Of a stretch of DNA of 64,000 nt, positions 8,442 to 17,888 are shown piece after piece. Under the pieces are notes generated by a model. The model did not search any database. It was given only the letters and a program-made list of their open reading frames with translations, and was not told where the DNA came from. The position numbers and the translations under genes were made by a program. This DNA comes from Sphingosinicella microcystinivorans (lineage in GTDB: Bacteria; Pseudomonadota; Alphaproteobacteria; Sphingomonadales; Sphingomonadaceae). The stretch covers positions 916,945 through 980,944 of the forward strand of contig NZ_RBWX01000007.1 in the NCBI RefSeq assembly GCF_003634215.1. Reading direction: 5' to 3'. Position 1 is the first letter of the stretch, and each line of letters opens with the position of its first letter.

Positions 8442-8460
8442 TTATACTACATGAGTATAA
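8442..8460. promoter_or_regulatory. LysR-type operator in the divergent lysR/TonB promoter
   Basis: TTATACTACATGAGTATAA is an inverted repeat with perfect 7-bp arms (TTATACT and AGTATAA) around a 5-bp centre. It fits the T-N11-A layout of LysR recognition sites. It lies 8 bp from the lysR start codon and 88 bp before the receptor start, as expected for autorepression and activation of the divergent operon. Confidence 0.65.
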
Positions 8461-8548
8461 ATGATGTCCAACATCGCATTGGACATCAACTGGACCTTCT
8501 TTCCATACTGCATCGCACAAGGGTGGGTAATAAACGGAGGGGTGCGGT

Positions 8549-10906
8549 ATGACCGTTCAAAATCAGTTTCTGAATTCGGTGGCACGTGGCGCTGTAATCA
8601 TTGCGGCGCTGGCCTCGGCGCCGGCGTTGGCGCAATCGTCGAATGAGCAGGCTGCTGAGCAGAGCGGACTTGAAGAGATCGTGGTGACTGCCACGCGGCG
8701 GTCGGAATCGATCCAGAACGTCGGCCTCGCCGTCACGTCGCTGAACGCCGCGGATCTTGCAAAATCCGGTGTCGTCAACACACAGGACATTGCCGCTGTC
8801 GTGCCGAACATGTCTGTGAATTATGGCGTTGGCAACGTCGCTTTCAATATCCGGGGTATCGGTAGCAACGAGTTCTCCACCAACCTCGACTCCCCGGTCG
8901 CGACACAAGTCGATGAGGTTTACATCAGCAAGGTGTTCATGACCGGGCTGTTCAATTTCGATATAGAGCGTGTCGAGGTCTCGAACGGCCCGCAAGGCAC
9001 GTTGTTCGGGCGGAACACGACGGGCGGGACAGTCAACATCTACACACGTAAACCCGCCTCGGAGTTGGGAGCCGGCGGTACGCTTGAATACGGAAACTAC
9101 CAACGGCTTCGGGCTGAGGCTTATGTGAACGCACCGCTTGCGGAAGGCCTCAACGCCCGCGTTTCCGGTTACCATATACACCAGGGCGAGGGGTACTACG
9201 ACAATCTGACGTTGGGTACGGACGAGGGCTATGAACGCAAATGGGCGCTGCGCGGTCAGCTCTCCTACGAGACGGGACCGACGCAGTTCCTGCTCAGCCT
9301 GCATCACGGCAAGGACAAGTCGACACTCGCGCCGTACGAGGGCGTTGGCATCTACACACCTGAATCGTATGCGGCTTTCAATCCAGGCGGGGGCTTTGCC
9401 AATATTGGTTTGCTGACACCATGCGCGCCGTATCTGGCAGGCAGAGTTTCACCCTCAGATGCGAATTGTGTGCGTGGCAACGATGGACGCTATCCAGGGG
9501 ATGCCGACCCCTACACATCAAACGGCAATCAGAAGCATTATGCCGACAATCGCTCGACGGGCGGCCTTTTCAGGATTGATCATGATTTGGGCGGTGCAAC
9601 GCTGACATCCCTCTCGGCTTATGAATATTTCCGGCGGGACCAGTCCGAAGTGGGTGATGGCAGCCCGGATTACGGTGGCACGCTGCTGTATTGGTACACG
9701 ACTATGAAACAGTACACGCAGGAGCTGCGGCTGACATCAAATGGCGACGGGCCATGGAACTATGTAGTGGGCGCCTTTTACGAGAATGACAGTTTGTATG
9801 ACGGCGATTATCTGACTTTTGGTTCGGGTCCATCGCCGTTCCTTGGCGGTGTCAAGACCAGCTTCCGGCAAAAGCTCGATGCACTGGCATTCTTCCTGCA
9901 CAACAATGTGGAACTGACGCCGACGCTGCGGCTGATTGCCGGTGCGCGCTACAACCGCGAGCGTGTCGAGATTAACGGCGGCAATTGCTTTGGCACCGGA
10001 TCGACCGGAAGCGGTCCCAGTAACCGGGACCGCGGCGAGGAAAATCCGACCAGCGGTTGTCTCGCCGTTCTTTCGACGTCGGACCTCGTCGAAGGCGGCA
10101 ATGTTCGCAAGGACGACAATGTGTCCTTCAAGATCGGATACGAATGGCGTCCCGAAACGAATGCCTTCGATGCCCTGCTCTTGTACGGAAATGTTGCGAC
10201 CGGCTTCCGCAGCGGTGGGTTCAGCGCGGTTCTGGCGGACAGTCAGCCAGCCTTCACATCGTTGAAACCTGAGGAGGTGACGTCCTATGAACTCGGCTTT
10301 AAGTCGGAACTTGCGGACCGCAGTTTCCGCCTGAATGGTGCCGTCTTTCATTACGTGTTTAAAAACGGCTACCTGAGCGTGGACACGGACACATCGATTG
10401 TTCCTGTCACTATCAACGCTGCAAAGATAAAGGCGTTTGGAGCTGAACTTTCGGCTGTATGGGCGCCCGCGCAGGGATTGCAAATCAGCGCCTCGGGAGG
10501 TTGGACGGATGCGAAGATCAAGAGCGATCTGACTTCAGCAGGGGTTTCGCTCTACAATAACCGACCCGTGAATTCCCCGCGCTTCACTTTCAGCACCAGT
10601 GCCGACTACACGTATCCTTTAAGTGAGGGGCTGAAGCTCAATCTCAACGTGAATGCGAACGCACGCAGCACACAGTATCTGGAAACGAGCAATATCCCGT
10701 CGACGCGCGAGCCGGGATACTGGTTGGTCAATGCTTCGATCGGCCTTGCTGAGATCGATGATCGTTGGAGCCTGACGGCCTACGTCAACAATCTCGGCAA
10801 CGAGGAATATCGCTCCTATGTAAACGACCTCTTCTCGTTCGGTTGGACTTTGAACCAGTATGGTCTTCCGCGCACGTATGGACTGCGGGCGACGGCAAAG
10901 TTCTGA
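8549..10906 (+). CDS. TonB-dependent outer-membrane receptor
   Basis: 785 aa. A signal peptide covers about residues 1-28 (hydrophobic core then APALAQ), followed by a TonB box (LEEIVVTATRR, about 41-51), the plug domain (IRGIGSNEF, GPQGTLFGRNTTGGTVNI) and a 22-strand-type barrel ending in the aromatic residue F (RATAKF). ACGGAGG lies upstream of the ATG. Such receptors carry substrates across the outer membrane at the expense of the TonB-ExbBD system. The plug type with EIVVTATRR is the broad sphingomonad group, not a specific siderophore receptor. It heads a same-strand group with GMC oxidoreductase, ALDH and esterase, so its ligand is probably their substrate. Confidence 0.95.
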   Translation: MTVQNQFLNSVARGAVIIAALASAPALAQSSNEQAAEQSGLEEIVVTATRRSESIQNVGLAVTSLNAADLAKSGVVNTQDIAAVVPNMSVNYGVGNVAFNIRGIGSNEFSTNLDSPVATQVDEVYISKVFMTGLFNFDIERVEVSNGPQGTLFGRNTTGGTVNIYTRKPASELGAGGTLEYGNYQRLRAEAYVNAPLAEGLNARVSGYHIHQGEGYYDNLTLGTDEGYERKWALRGQLSYETGPTQFLLSLHHGKDKSTLAPYEGVGIYTPESYAAFNPGGGFANIGLLTPCAPYLAGRVSPSDANCVRGNDGRYPGDADPYTSNGNQKHYADNRSTGGLFRIDHDLGGATLTSLSAYEYFRRDQSEVGDGSPDYGGTLLYWYTTMKQYTQELRLTSNGDGPWNYVVGAFYENDSLYDGDYLTFGSGPSPFLGGVKTSFRQKLDALAFFLHNNVELTPTLRLIAGARYNRERVEINGGNCFGTGSTGSGPSNRDRGEENPTSGCLAVLSTSDLVEGGNVRKDDNVSFKIGYEWRPETNAFDALLLYGNVATGFRSGGFSAVLADSQPAFTSLKPEEVTSYELGFKSELADRSFRLNGAVFHYVFKNGYLSVDTDTSIVPVTINAAKIKAFGAELSAVWAPAQGLQISASGGWTDAKIKSDLTSAGVSLYNNRPVNSPRFTFSTSADYTYPLSEGLKLNLNVNANARSTQYLETSNIPSTREPGYWLVNASIGLAEIDDRWSLTAYVNNLGNEEYRSYVNDLFSFGWTLNQYGLPRTYGLRATAKF

Positions 10907-10919
10907 AGAGGCGGCACTG

Positions 10920-12644
10920 ATGATCGATCCGAAAATTGAAGCGGCGCAGTGTCTTGTGGACGCTGCAGCCAGCGGCAGACTGGGGCGTCGCGGCTTCATG
11001 GCGGCTCTGACCGGTACGTTTGCCGGCATTGTCTCCGTTTCAGCGGCGGAAACCGCACTGGCAGCAGGTTCTGTCCAGCACGAGAATAGAGCCAACGGCA
11101 AGCGCAGCTTTGACTATGTTGTTGTGGGAGCGGGCGCTGCTGGCTGTATTATTGCCGCGCGTCTGGCCCGGGCCGGCTTCGATGTGGCGCTGCTTGAAGC
11201 GGGCGGGGACGATGAGGCTGCGGGCGCGCAGGTGGATGATCCCTCCATCTGGTTTACCAATATCGGCGGGCCGCTCGATTGGTCTTACCCATCGCTGCCG
11301 AGCCCACACCTCAATGGGCGTTCCATCCCGATCGGTGCGGGGCGTGTGCTTGGCGGCGGCACCAGCGTGAATGCTTCGCTCTGGGTGCACGGTTTCCAAG
11401 ATGATTTCAACGGCTGGGCCGAGGCGGGGTGTACCGGATGGTCCGCTGCCGAGGTTATGCCAATCTATCGCGCGCTCGAAAATTGGGCGGGGCCTCCCAG
11501 CGAATGGCGCGGTACCGATGGTGCGATGGATGTGTGTCTTCCGAAAACACCGCACCCGACGGCTGTCGCATGGATTGAAGCCTCGCGTGAAATGGGGCTC
11601 CCCGTTCTCGACGACATGAATGCGCCGATGCGGGAGGGGGCGGGATACACAAATCTCAGCATTCGCCCCGATGGATCGCGGGCGAGCGCGTCACGCGCTT
11701 ATCTGAGGCCAGCGTTGGGGCTGCCCAATCTGACTTTGCTTCTTGCCAGCACAGCCACGCGGTTACTGTTCAACGGAACGCGCTGCACCGGCGTCGAGAT
11801 TGCAGATGCGGGGGGAGCTCGCCAGAGCTTTACGGCGTCGCGGGAGGTCATTGTTACAGCTGGCGGCGTGGGCAGTGCCAAGCTGCTTCTCCTTTCGGGC
11901 ATTGGCCCATCAAAGGATTTGCGCAAACTCGGGATCGGAATGGTTGCTGATTTGCCCGGCGTAGGCGAAAATTTCCAGGATCATCCACTTCTGGAGGGTG
12001 TCATCCTCAAGTATCGCGGGGAGATGCCGTCCCTCGCGAAGGGAAGTGATGCTGTGGAAGCGACGAGTTTCATCCGCAGCGCACTGGGAGGGGTGCCGGA
12101 TCTCCAGCCTGTCCTTATCCAGTTGCCGATCGCAACACCTGCGCTTGTTGCGAAGTATGGCGAACCGCCCGAGCAGGGCTTCACGATCGCACCCGGTCTT
12201 GTTCGTCCCACTGGCCGCGGTTGGGTGAAGCTGTCTAGCACGAACTTTCGCGATATGCCGCTGCTCGATTGTGGCTTTCTTTCAACCGATGCGGATATGG
12301 ACGCCACGATCCGCTGTATCGAGTTCTGTCTTGAATTTGGTCAGCAAAAGGCATTCCGGGAAATCAGTGAAGGAGAGGCCATTCCGGGTCGCCCGCTTAA
12401 CCGCGCCGACATTGCAGACTTCGCGCGAGATTCTGCGACCAGCTATTATCACCCAGTCGGAACGTGCAAGATGGGCACCGACGACATGGCCGTCGTGGAT
12501 CCGACACTGCGCGTGTGTGGTATCGAAGGGTTGCGTGTCTGCGACAGCGCAGTGATGCCGACGATCACGGCAGGCAACACCAACGCGCCCGCTCAGCTCA
12601 TCGGGGAAAAGGCCGCGCGGCTGATTTTGGGAGAAGCTGCATGA
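10920..12644 (+). CDS. GMC-family FAD oxidoreductase with Tat-like signal
   Basis: 574 aa from the ATG at 10920 (GAAGAGG upstream), 13 bp after the TonB receptor stop. The N-terminus has a twin-arginine motif (LGRRGFMAAL, about 21-30) and a hydrophobic region to about 48, so it is probably exported with FAD bound. The dinucleotide fold is VVGAGAAGC (about 68-76), followed by GGTSVNASLWVHG. The C-terminal active site has His about 511 (YYHPVGTCKMG) and Asn about 555 (GNTNAPAQ), the usual His/Asn pair. GMC enzymes oxidise alcohols to aldehydes. The next gene is an aldehyde dehydrogenase, so a two-step alcohol to aldehyde to acid oxidation is likely. Confidence 0.93.
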   Translation: MIDPKIEAAQCLVDAAASGRLGRRGFMAALTGTFAGIVSVSAAETALAAGSVQHENRANGKRSFDYVVVGAGAAGCIIAARLARAGFDVALLEAGGDDEAAGAQVDDPSIWFTNIGGPLDWSYPSLPSPHLNGRSIPIGAGRVLGGGTSVNASLWVHGFQDDFNGWAEAGCTGWSAAEVMPIYRALENWAGPPSEWRGTDGAMDVCLPKTPHPTAVAWIEASREMGLPVLDDMNAPMREGAGYTNLSIRPDGSRASASRAYLRPALGLPNLTLLLASTATRLLFNGTRCTGVEIADAGGARQSFTASREVIVTAGGVGSAKLLLLSGIGPSKDLRKLGIGMVADLPGVGENFQDHPLLEGVILKYRGEMPSLAKGSDAVEATSFIRSALGGVPDLQPVLIQLPIATPALVAKYGEPPEQGFTIAPGLVRPTGRGWVKLSSTNFRDMPLLDCGFLSTDADMDATIRCIEFCLEFGQQKAFREISEGEAIPGRPLNRADIADFARDSATSYYHPVGTCKMGTDDMAVVDPTLRVCGIEGLRVCDSAVMPTITAGNTNAPAQLIGEKAARLILGEAA

Positions 12645-12657
12645 TGGGGAAGACTTC

Positions 12658-14130
12658 ATGAACCTCGGCCTTGACGCGACATACGGCGCCTTCATCGACA
12701 ATGGCTTTGTTGAGAAATCAGGGGCGACGACATTCTCCGCCATTGCCCCCGCGACAGGCGCGCATCTTGCCGATATCGTCCATTGCGACACGGCTGATGT
12801 CGATGCAGCCGTTGCCGCGGCAACCCGCGCCTTTCCAGCGTGGTCGGCAACGAGCGCTGAAGAGCGCGGACGTCTTCTCAATCGCCTCGCCGATGCGCTT
12901 GAGAGCGACCTGTCCAGGCATGCGACCATCGATGCGCATGATACAGGGCGGCGGCTCTATGAAACCACGTTTGATCAAATGGTTGCGATTGGTCAGTATC
13001 GTTATTTCGCAGGGGCAATCCTAACGTTCGAAGGAACGAGCCGGCCGATTCCAAACGGTCTGTTCGTTACGAAGAATGAACCGCTTGGCGTCTGCGCGCT
13101 CGTTGTACCATGGAACGTGCCGACCATCATGGCGGCTTGCAAGATCGCGCCTGCGCTCGCTGCCGGGAACACCGTGGTCATCAAGCCTGATGAAAATGCA
13201 TCGCTTTCGACGATGGAACTCGGCAAGAAGATCGCGGCCATCTTCCCGCCCGGTGTTGTCAACATTGTGCCTGGCGGCGGCCCGACGACGGGTCAGGCGC
13301 TCATACATCATCCCGGCGTTCGAAAGCTCAGCTTCACGGGTTCGACAGAGATTGGGCGTATCATTGCCGGCGCAGGCGCCGAGGCGCTGCTTCCGGTCAC
13401 GCTTGAACTCGGCGGCAAAAGCCCCGCGATCGTCTTCCCCGACATCGAGGATATCGACGCCGTGGTCGATAATGCTGCGTTCGCGAGCATGTATTGCAAC
13501 GGTCAGTCCTGCCTCGCCGGCACTCGTCTCTTCCTGCACGAAGCGATCTACGATGATTTCATCGGCAGGTTGAAAGCACAACTGTCGCGGGTCCGCATTG
13601 GTGGGCCCTTCGAGGAAGGCGTGACGCTTACCTGTTTGATTTCTGAAAAGCAGGGTCTACGTGTTGCGGGCTATATCGACCAGGCAAAGCGCGAGGGCGC
13701 CAAGCTCCTGCATGGTGGTGAACGCATTCCCGTTGCAGGATGTAACGCTGGTTGGTTCTTTGAACCAACGGTGTTCGAGGCAACGAATACGATGCGGATC
13801 GCACGCGAAGAAGTATTCGGCCCGGTGTTATCTGTTATTCGCTGGAATGACTATGAGACCATGATCGCCGAAGCGAACGATAGCAATTATGGCCTTGCTT
13901 CAGGAATTTATACGAGCAATCTCCGCAACGCGGTGGAAACCGCAAACCGTCTCGAGGCGGGAAGCGTCTGGATCAATCAGTATTTCAATCTCGGCAATGG
14001 AACGCCGTTCGGCGGCTATAAGCAGAGCGGTCTTGGCCGTGAATTCAGCCATGAAACCTTGAGGCATTATACACAGATCAAGTCCATTGCGGTCGCTACG
14101 AAGACGCCGGAGCCGTTTTTCGTCGGTTAG
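12658..14130 (+). CDS. NAD(P)-dependent aldehyde dehydrogenase
   Basis: 490 aa with the full ALDH signature: general-base Glu about 250 in LELGGKSP, catalytic Cys about 285 in GQSCLAGT, and the C-terminal FGGYKQSGLGRE. GGGGAAG precedes the ATG, 13 bp after the GMC stop. There is no signal peptide, so it is cytoplasmic while the GMC enzyme looks exported, which would require the aldehyde to cross the inner membrane. It oxidises an aldehyde to an acid, most simply the GMC product. The substrate is not evident from the sequence. Confidence 0.94.
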   Translation: MNLGLDATYGAFIDNGFVEKSGATTFSAIAPATGAHLADIVHCDTADVDAAVAAATRAFPAWSATSAEERGRLLNRLADALESDLSRHATIDAHDTGRRLYETTFDQMVAIGQYRYFAGAILTFEGTSRPIPNGLFVTKNEPLGVCALVVPWNVPTIMAACKIAPALAAGNTVVIKPDENASLSTMELGKKIAAIFPPGVVNIVPGGGPTTGQALIHHPGVRKLSFTGSTEIGRIIAGAGAEALLPVTLELGGKSPAIVFPDIEDIDAVVDNAAFASMYCNGQSCLAGTRLFLHEAIYDDFIGRLKAQLSRVRIGGPFEEGVTLTCLISEKQGLRVAGYIDQAKREGAKLLHGGERIPVAGCNAGWFFEPTVFEATNTMRIAREEVFGPVLSVIRWNDYETMIAEANDSNYGLASGIYTSNLRNAVETANRLEAGSVWINQYFNLGNGTPFGGYKQSGLGREFSHETLRHYTQIKSIAVATKTPEPFFVG

Positions 14131-14195
14131 TCTTGCGATTTGTTTTTTCTTACAGGAGATCTGGTGCGCACTCGCGTGCCGGCAAAGGAGATGTT

Positions 14196-15074
14196 TTGAG
14201 CAACGCACTTTCGAGGGAGGATGTCGACAGACTCTACCGGGCCATCGACCAGGTGGAGAATCCTGCCGAAGCCATGAAAGACTTTATCGCCCGTAGTCGG
14301 CGATACAGGGAAACAGCCCAAGCGGATCTCGATGTGCCCTATGGGTATCATATCGACGAGAAGCTCGACATCTTCAAGCCCGTCGACGGAAACTGTGCCG
14401 CTCCTGTACATATCTTCATTCACGGCGGCTATTGGTATCAATTCGGCAAGTCGGAATGGAGCTTCATTGCCGAGGGCCTGACGGCCGCGGGCGTGATCGT
14501 AGTCATTCCGCAATACTCTCTATGCCCCAACGTTGGTATCGGCGAAATCGTGCAACAGATGCGTAGCATGCTTTGCTGGGTAAGAGATAATATCGCGCGA
14601 TACGGCGGTGACCCAGAGCAGATTTCTATTTCCGGGCATTCTGCTGGCGGGCATCTAGCCATGGAGCTCTTGTTTACCGATTGGCTGGGAAGCTACGAAC
14701 TTCCGGAAGATACCATAAAAGGCGTCTTGTCCATTAGTGGTCTCTATGATCTTCTGCCTTTGCGTGTGAGCTATGTACAGGAGCATCTTGGACTCTCTGA
14801 AAGCGATGCAGTACGCCTGAGCCCGCTTCTCAATGTCCGACCAACCGAAGCGTCCGTTACGTTGGCTGTCGCCACGAATGACCCTGCGGGGTTTCACGAT
14901 CAGCTAGATCATATGGTAAATGCGCTTGGCAGGCGGACTTCGGAGCAAGTGATTCACTTGCGGGCTGATCACCTGTCCATTCTCAATGAGCTTGTTCGTT
15001 CCGACGGTGCGCTCCTGAAACATGTTCTGTCTCATATGGTGCATATGTGGCCCGCCAGCAGGCGCCGCGACTAA
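14196..15074 (+). CDS. Alpha/beta hydrolase, esterase/arylformamidase-like
   Basis: 292 aa from a TTG at 14196, chosen because AAGGAG (14185-14190) precedes it at good spacing. An upstream in-frame start at 14133 has no such site. Oxyanion motif HGGYW and nucleophile elbow GHSAGGH are those of the hormone-sensitive-lipase/kynurenine-formamidase-like group; a late His (LRADHLSI) completes the triad. There is no signal peptide. It closes the LysR-linked TonB-GMC-ALDH group and may release the alcohol or acid from an ester or amide. It is followed by a 484-bp gap. Confidence 0.88.
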   Translation: MSNALSREDVDRLYRAIDQVENPAEAMKDFIARSRRYRETAQADLDVPYGYHIDEKLDIFKPVDGNCAAPVHIFIHGGYWYQFGKSEWSFIAEGLTAAGVIVVIPQYSLCPNVGIGEIVQQMRSMLCWVRDNIARYGGDPEQISISGHSAGGHLAMELLFTDWLGSYELPEDTIKGVLSISGLYDLLPLRVSYVQEHLGLSESDAVRLSPLLNVRPTEASVTLAVATNDPAGFHDQLDHMVNALGRRTSEQVIHLRADHLSILNELVRSDGALLKHVLSHMVHMWPASRRRD

Positions 15075-15558
15075 ACACCTGCGGCCAATTCCAACCGGTT
15101 CCAAACCCAGACACGAATCGCCATGGAGTCGACCGAGCCCAAATTTCTTTAGGACTCAAACCAGGGGATGAAAAAGTCACTTGGTGTCGCTATGTCCTTC
15201 TGAAGGGAGATGTCACGAGCTCTCTCGGGCTGTAAATCCGTAACGCCAAACCAACTGAAAAGTTAAGCAATCTTACGATGGATCGACCGATTCGTCTCCG
15301 TATAGCTCATAATTTGGCGGTGGTGCGCGAACTATTCATGCATCGTGGCTGTGTATGCACTTTATCTTGTGCGTGATTTCTTAAGGGAAGCAACCCTCCA
15401 TTTTAATGACCCCTCATAGTCTCAGAACTCTGCGACAGCGAGTGCATCACTGATAGGCTATAAAATTTCCAATCACTCAAATTTTGAATTGACGTAAATG
15501 TTTTACATTGAGATGTTGGCCACCGGGAGAACGGGAATCAGCTCAAGAGGGGGTCTCA
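15075..15558. promoter_or_regulatory. Intergenic promoter region of the second TonB receptor, with two short palindromes
   Basis: No gene is visible in these 484 bp. Near the 3' end lie two neighbouring inverted repeats, TCAAATTTTGA (15477-15487) and GTAAATGTTTTAC (15494-15506), with a TTGACG -35-like hexamer at 15489-15494 between them. They are 50-80 bp before the receptor start and are candidate sites for the XRE-cupin regulator encoded after that receptor. AT content is clearly higher here than in the genes on either side. Confidence 0.4.
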
Positions 15559-17844
15559 ATGAAGACATCGGTCGGGGTCGTTTACGCAGCTGCCATGCTA
15601 TGTGGCACGTCTCATGCCGCAATCGCGCAGGAGCAGGAGGTGCCTGCGGTTGAAGAGATCATCGTCACAGCGCGCCTTCGTTCGGAATCGCTTCAGGATG
15701 TGCCAGCATCGATCTCCGTGTTCGGGGAGAAGGAGATCGAGAACGGCAAGATCGATCGGCCCGGCGATTTCGTGGCGCTGACGCCGAACGTCACCTTCAA
15801 CACCGCGCAGGACGCGGGCACGACGTACCTCGTGGTGCGCGGCGTGACGCAGGTGCCGAACGGCGAGACGCCCGTGGCGGTTTCTGTTGACGGCGTGCTG
15901 CAGACAAGCGCGTTCCAGTTCAATCAGGAGCTGTTCGACATCCAGCAGATCGAGGTGCTGAAGGGGCCGCAAGGCGCGCTTTATGGGCGCAACGCCATCG
16001 CCGGCGCGATCAACATCACCACCAAGCCCGTGACCAACGAATATGAAGGCCGCGTGGCCTTCGGCTACGGAAACGGCGATGCGACGCGCGCCGAGGCTTC
16101 GGTCTCCGGCCCGATCGTCAAGGACAAGCTGCTGTTCCGCGCCGGCATCTCGCACCGTCAGGCCGATGGCTGGATCACCAACACCTTCCTCGATAGGAAG
16201 GTCGACGATTTCCGCAATTTCACCGGCGATCTGAAGCTGCTGTTCAAGCCGAGCGACGTGCTGACCTTCGATCTGCGCGGGCACTATGGCCGCACGACGG
16301 GCGGTGCTGCCTATTTCGTGCGTTCGAGCAATGCCAGCGGCGGCACTGTCATCACCGACGCGCACGGCGTCGCGAACACGGTGATCGCGCCGACGAGCAA
16401 CAACCTTGGTTACAACAAACGCGTCCTCAAGAACGTCTCGCTCAAGGTCGATTACGAAACGGACGCGGGGACATTGTCGTCGATCACGTCCTATGACGAC
16501 GTGTCGATGCTAACGACATTCGATGGCTACGACTATTCGGACAACCAGAATTGCTTCGAGCTGACCGCGCCGCTCTCGACGCCCTATGCCTGCGCGACGC
16601 CGCAGATCACGTTCGGCGGACTTGACGGCGGCACGCCGTTTTTCACGGCGGCGTTCAACACGACGTTCCAGGTGTACGGTCAGCAGAATTTCAGTCAGGA
16701 GCTTCGCTTCACGAGCCCGTCCGAACTGCCGTTCCGCTACATCGTCGGCGCCTATTTCCTAAAGCGCGAGCGCGATCTCGTCACGGCGACACAGGAAGAC
16801 AAGGGCTTCGGGATCATTCCCAAGCTGGACTTCGATCCCGCGACGGCGAACCAGACCCGCGCCTATTTCGAAGAGAACAACGACGACAAGGCCTACGCCG
16901 CATTCGTCCAGGCGAACTACGACCTCACGGATACGCTCGAGCTCTCGGCGGCGATGCGCTACGATGCCGATCACCGCGAGCAGACGGACCCGCGGCCGGA
17001 CGCCTATCGGCTGGACGGCCTCTGGCGGCCGATCACCGATCCGCGCACGCGCAAGGAAAAGTTCGATTCCTGGCAGCCGAAGTTCACAGTGAACTACCGA
17101 CCGCTACAAACGCTTTCATTCTATGCCAGCTACGCCAAGGGCTTCCGTTCAGGCGGCTTCAACGCGGCAGGCACCGAATTCGACCCGTCGAGCGGCACGC
17201 GCGTTGCCGACGCGATCTTCCGCAAGGAGGTTTCGGAGAATTACGAGGCGGGCTTCAAGGCGCAGCCGCTCGGCCGGGTGCTTTCGATCAGCGGCGCGGT
17301 GTTCCGCACCGAGGCGGACGACCTGCAGGTCTTCAACTTCAACGGCGCCGTCAACGCGCAGGTGGTGAACAACATCGATAAGGCCCGCATCACCGGCGCC
17401 GAGTTCGAGTTCCGTGCGCTGCTGCCGGCCGGCTTCGAACTGATGGGCGGCGTCGGCTACATCGACTCCGAAATCCGCCAGTACGACGTGAGCCCTGCGA
17501 CGGTCGGCAACCAGCTTCCCAACATCACCAAGTTCAAAAGCAATCTGTCGCTGCAATATTCGGCAGACATCGGCGACGGCGTGGGGCTGCTAGTGCGCGG
17601 CGACTGGGAGCATCGCGGCAAAACCTATTTCCACGAAGGTGGCACCGCGATCGGTGTGCCGATCCGCGATGCGCTCGACCTGTTCAACGGGCAGATCCGC
17701 ATAAGCCTCGATAGCGGCTGGAGCGCGTCCTTGTGGGGCAAGAACCTGTCGAACAAGAAATACTACGATAAGGTGGTTGTGCCCGATTATAATTTCCAGG
17801 CGCGGCCGCGCAGCTACGGTATCGACGTCATCAAGACGTTCTGA
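15559..17844 (+). CDS. TonB-dependent outer-membrane receptor
   Basis: 761 aa from the ATG at 15559 (AGAGGGGG upstream); an in-frame ATG at 15508 gives an unlikely leader. The signal peptide ends near AAIAQ (about residue 24). The TonB box is VEEIIVTARLR, then come the plug (LKGPQGALYGRNAIAGAINI) and a full barrel ending in IDVIKTF. It stands 44 bp before the XRE-cupin regulator and the HyuAB catabolic genes on the same strand, so its ligand is probably the N-heterocyclic or amide substrate of that operon. Base composition is visibly more GC-rich than in the blocks before 15 kb. Confidence 0.95.
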   Translation: MKTSVGVVYAAAMLCGTSHAAIAQEQEVPAVEEIIVTARLRSESLQDVPASISVFGEKEIENGKIDRPGDFVALTPNVTFNTAQDAGTTYLVVRGVTQVPNGETPVAVSVDGVLQTSAFQFNQELFDIQQIEVLKGPQGALYGRNAIAGAINITTKPVTNEYEGRVAFGYGNGDATRAEASVSGPIVKDKLLFRAGISHRQADGWITNTFLDRKVDDFRNFTGDLKLLFKPSDVLTFDLRGHYGRTTGGAAYFVRSSNASGGTVITDAHGVANTVIAPTSNNLGYNKRVLKNVSLKVDYETDAGTLSSITSYDDVSMLTTFDGYDYSDNQNCFELTAPLSTPYACATPQITFGGLDGGTPFFTAAFNTTFQVYGQQNFSQELRFTSPSELPFRYIVGAYFLKRERDLVTATQEDKGFGIIPKLDFDPATANQTRAYFEENNDDKAYAAFVQANYDLTDTLELSAAMRYDADHREQTDPRPDAYRLDGLWRPITDPRTRKEKFDSWQPKFTVNYRPLQTLSFYASYAKGFRSGGFNAAGTEFDPSSGTRVADAIFRKEVSENYEAGFKAQPLGRVLSISGAVFRTEADDLQVFNFNGAVNAQVVNNIDKARITGAEFEFRALLPAGFELMGGVGYIDSEIRQYDVSPATVGNQLPNITKFKSNLSLQYSADIGDGVGLLVRGDWEHRGKTYFHEGGTAIGVPIRDALDLFNGQIRISLDSGWSASLWGKNLSNKKYYDKVVVPDYNFQARPRSYGIDVIKTF

Positions 17845-17888
17845 GCGGCGTTTGATTGGAATGTGAACAGGTAGGAAGCCGGAGAACC

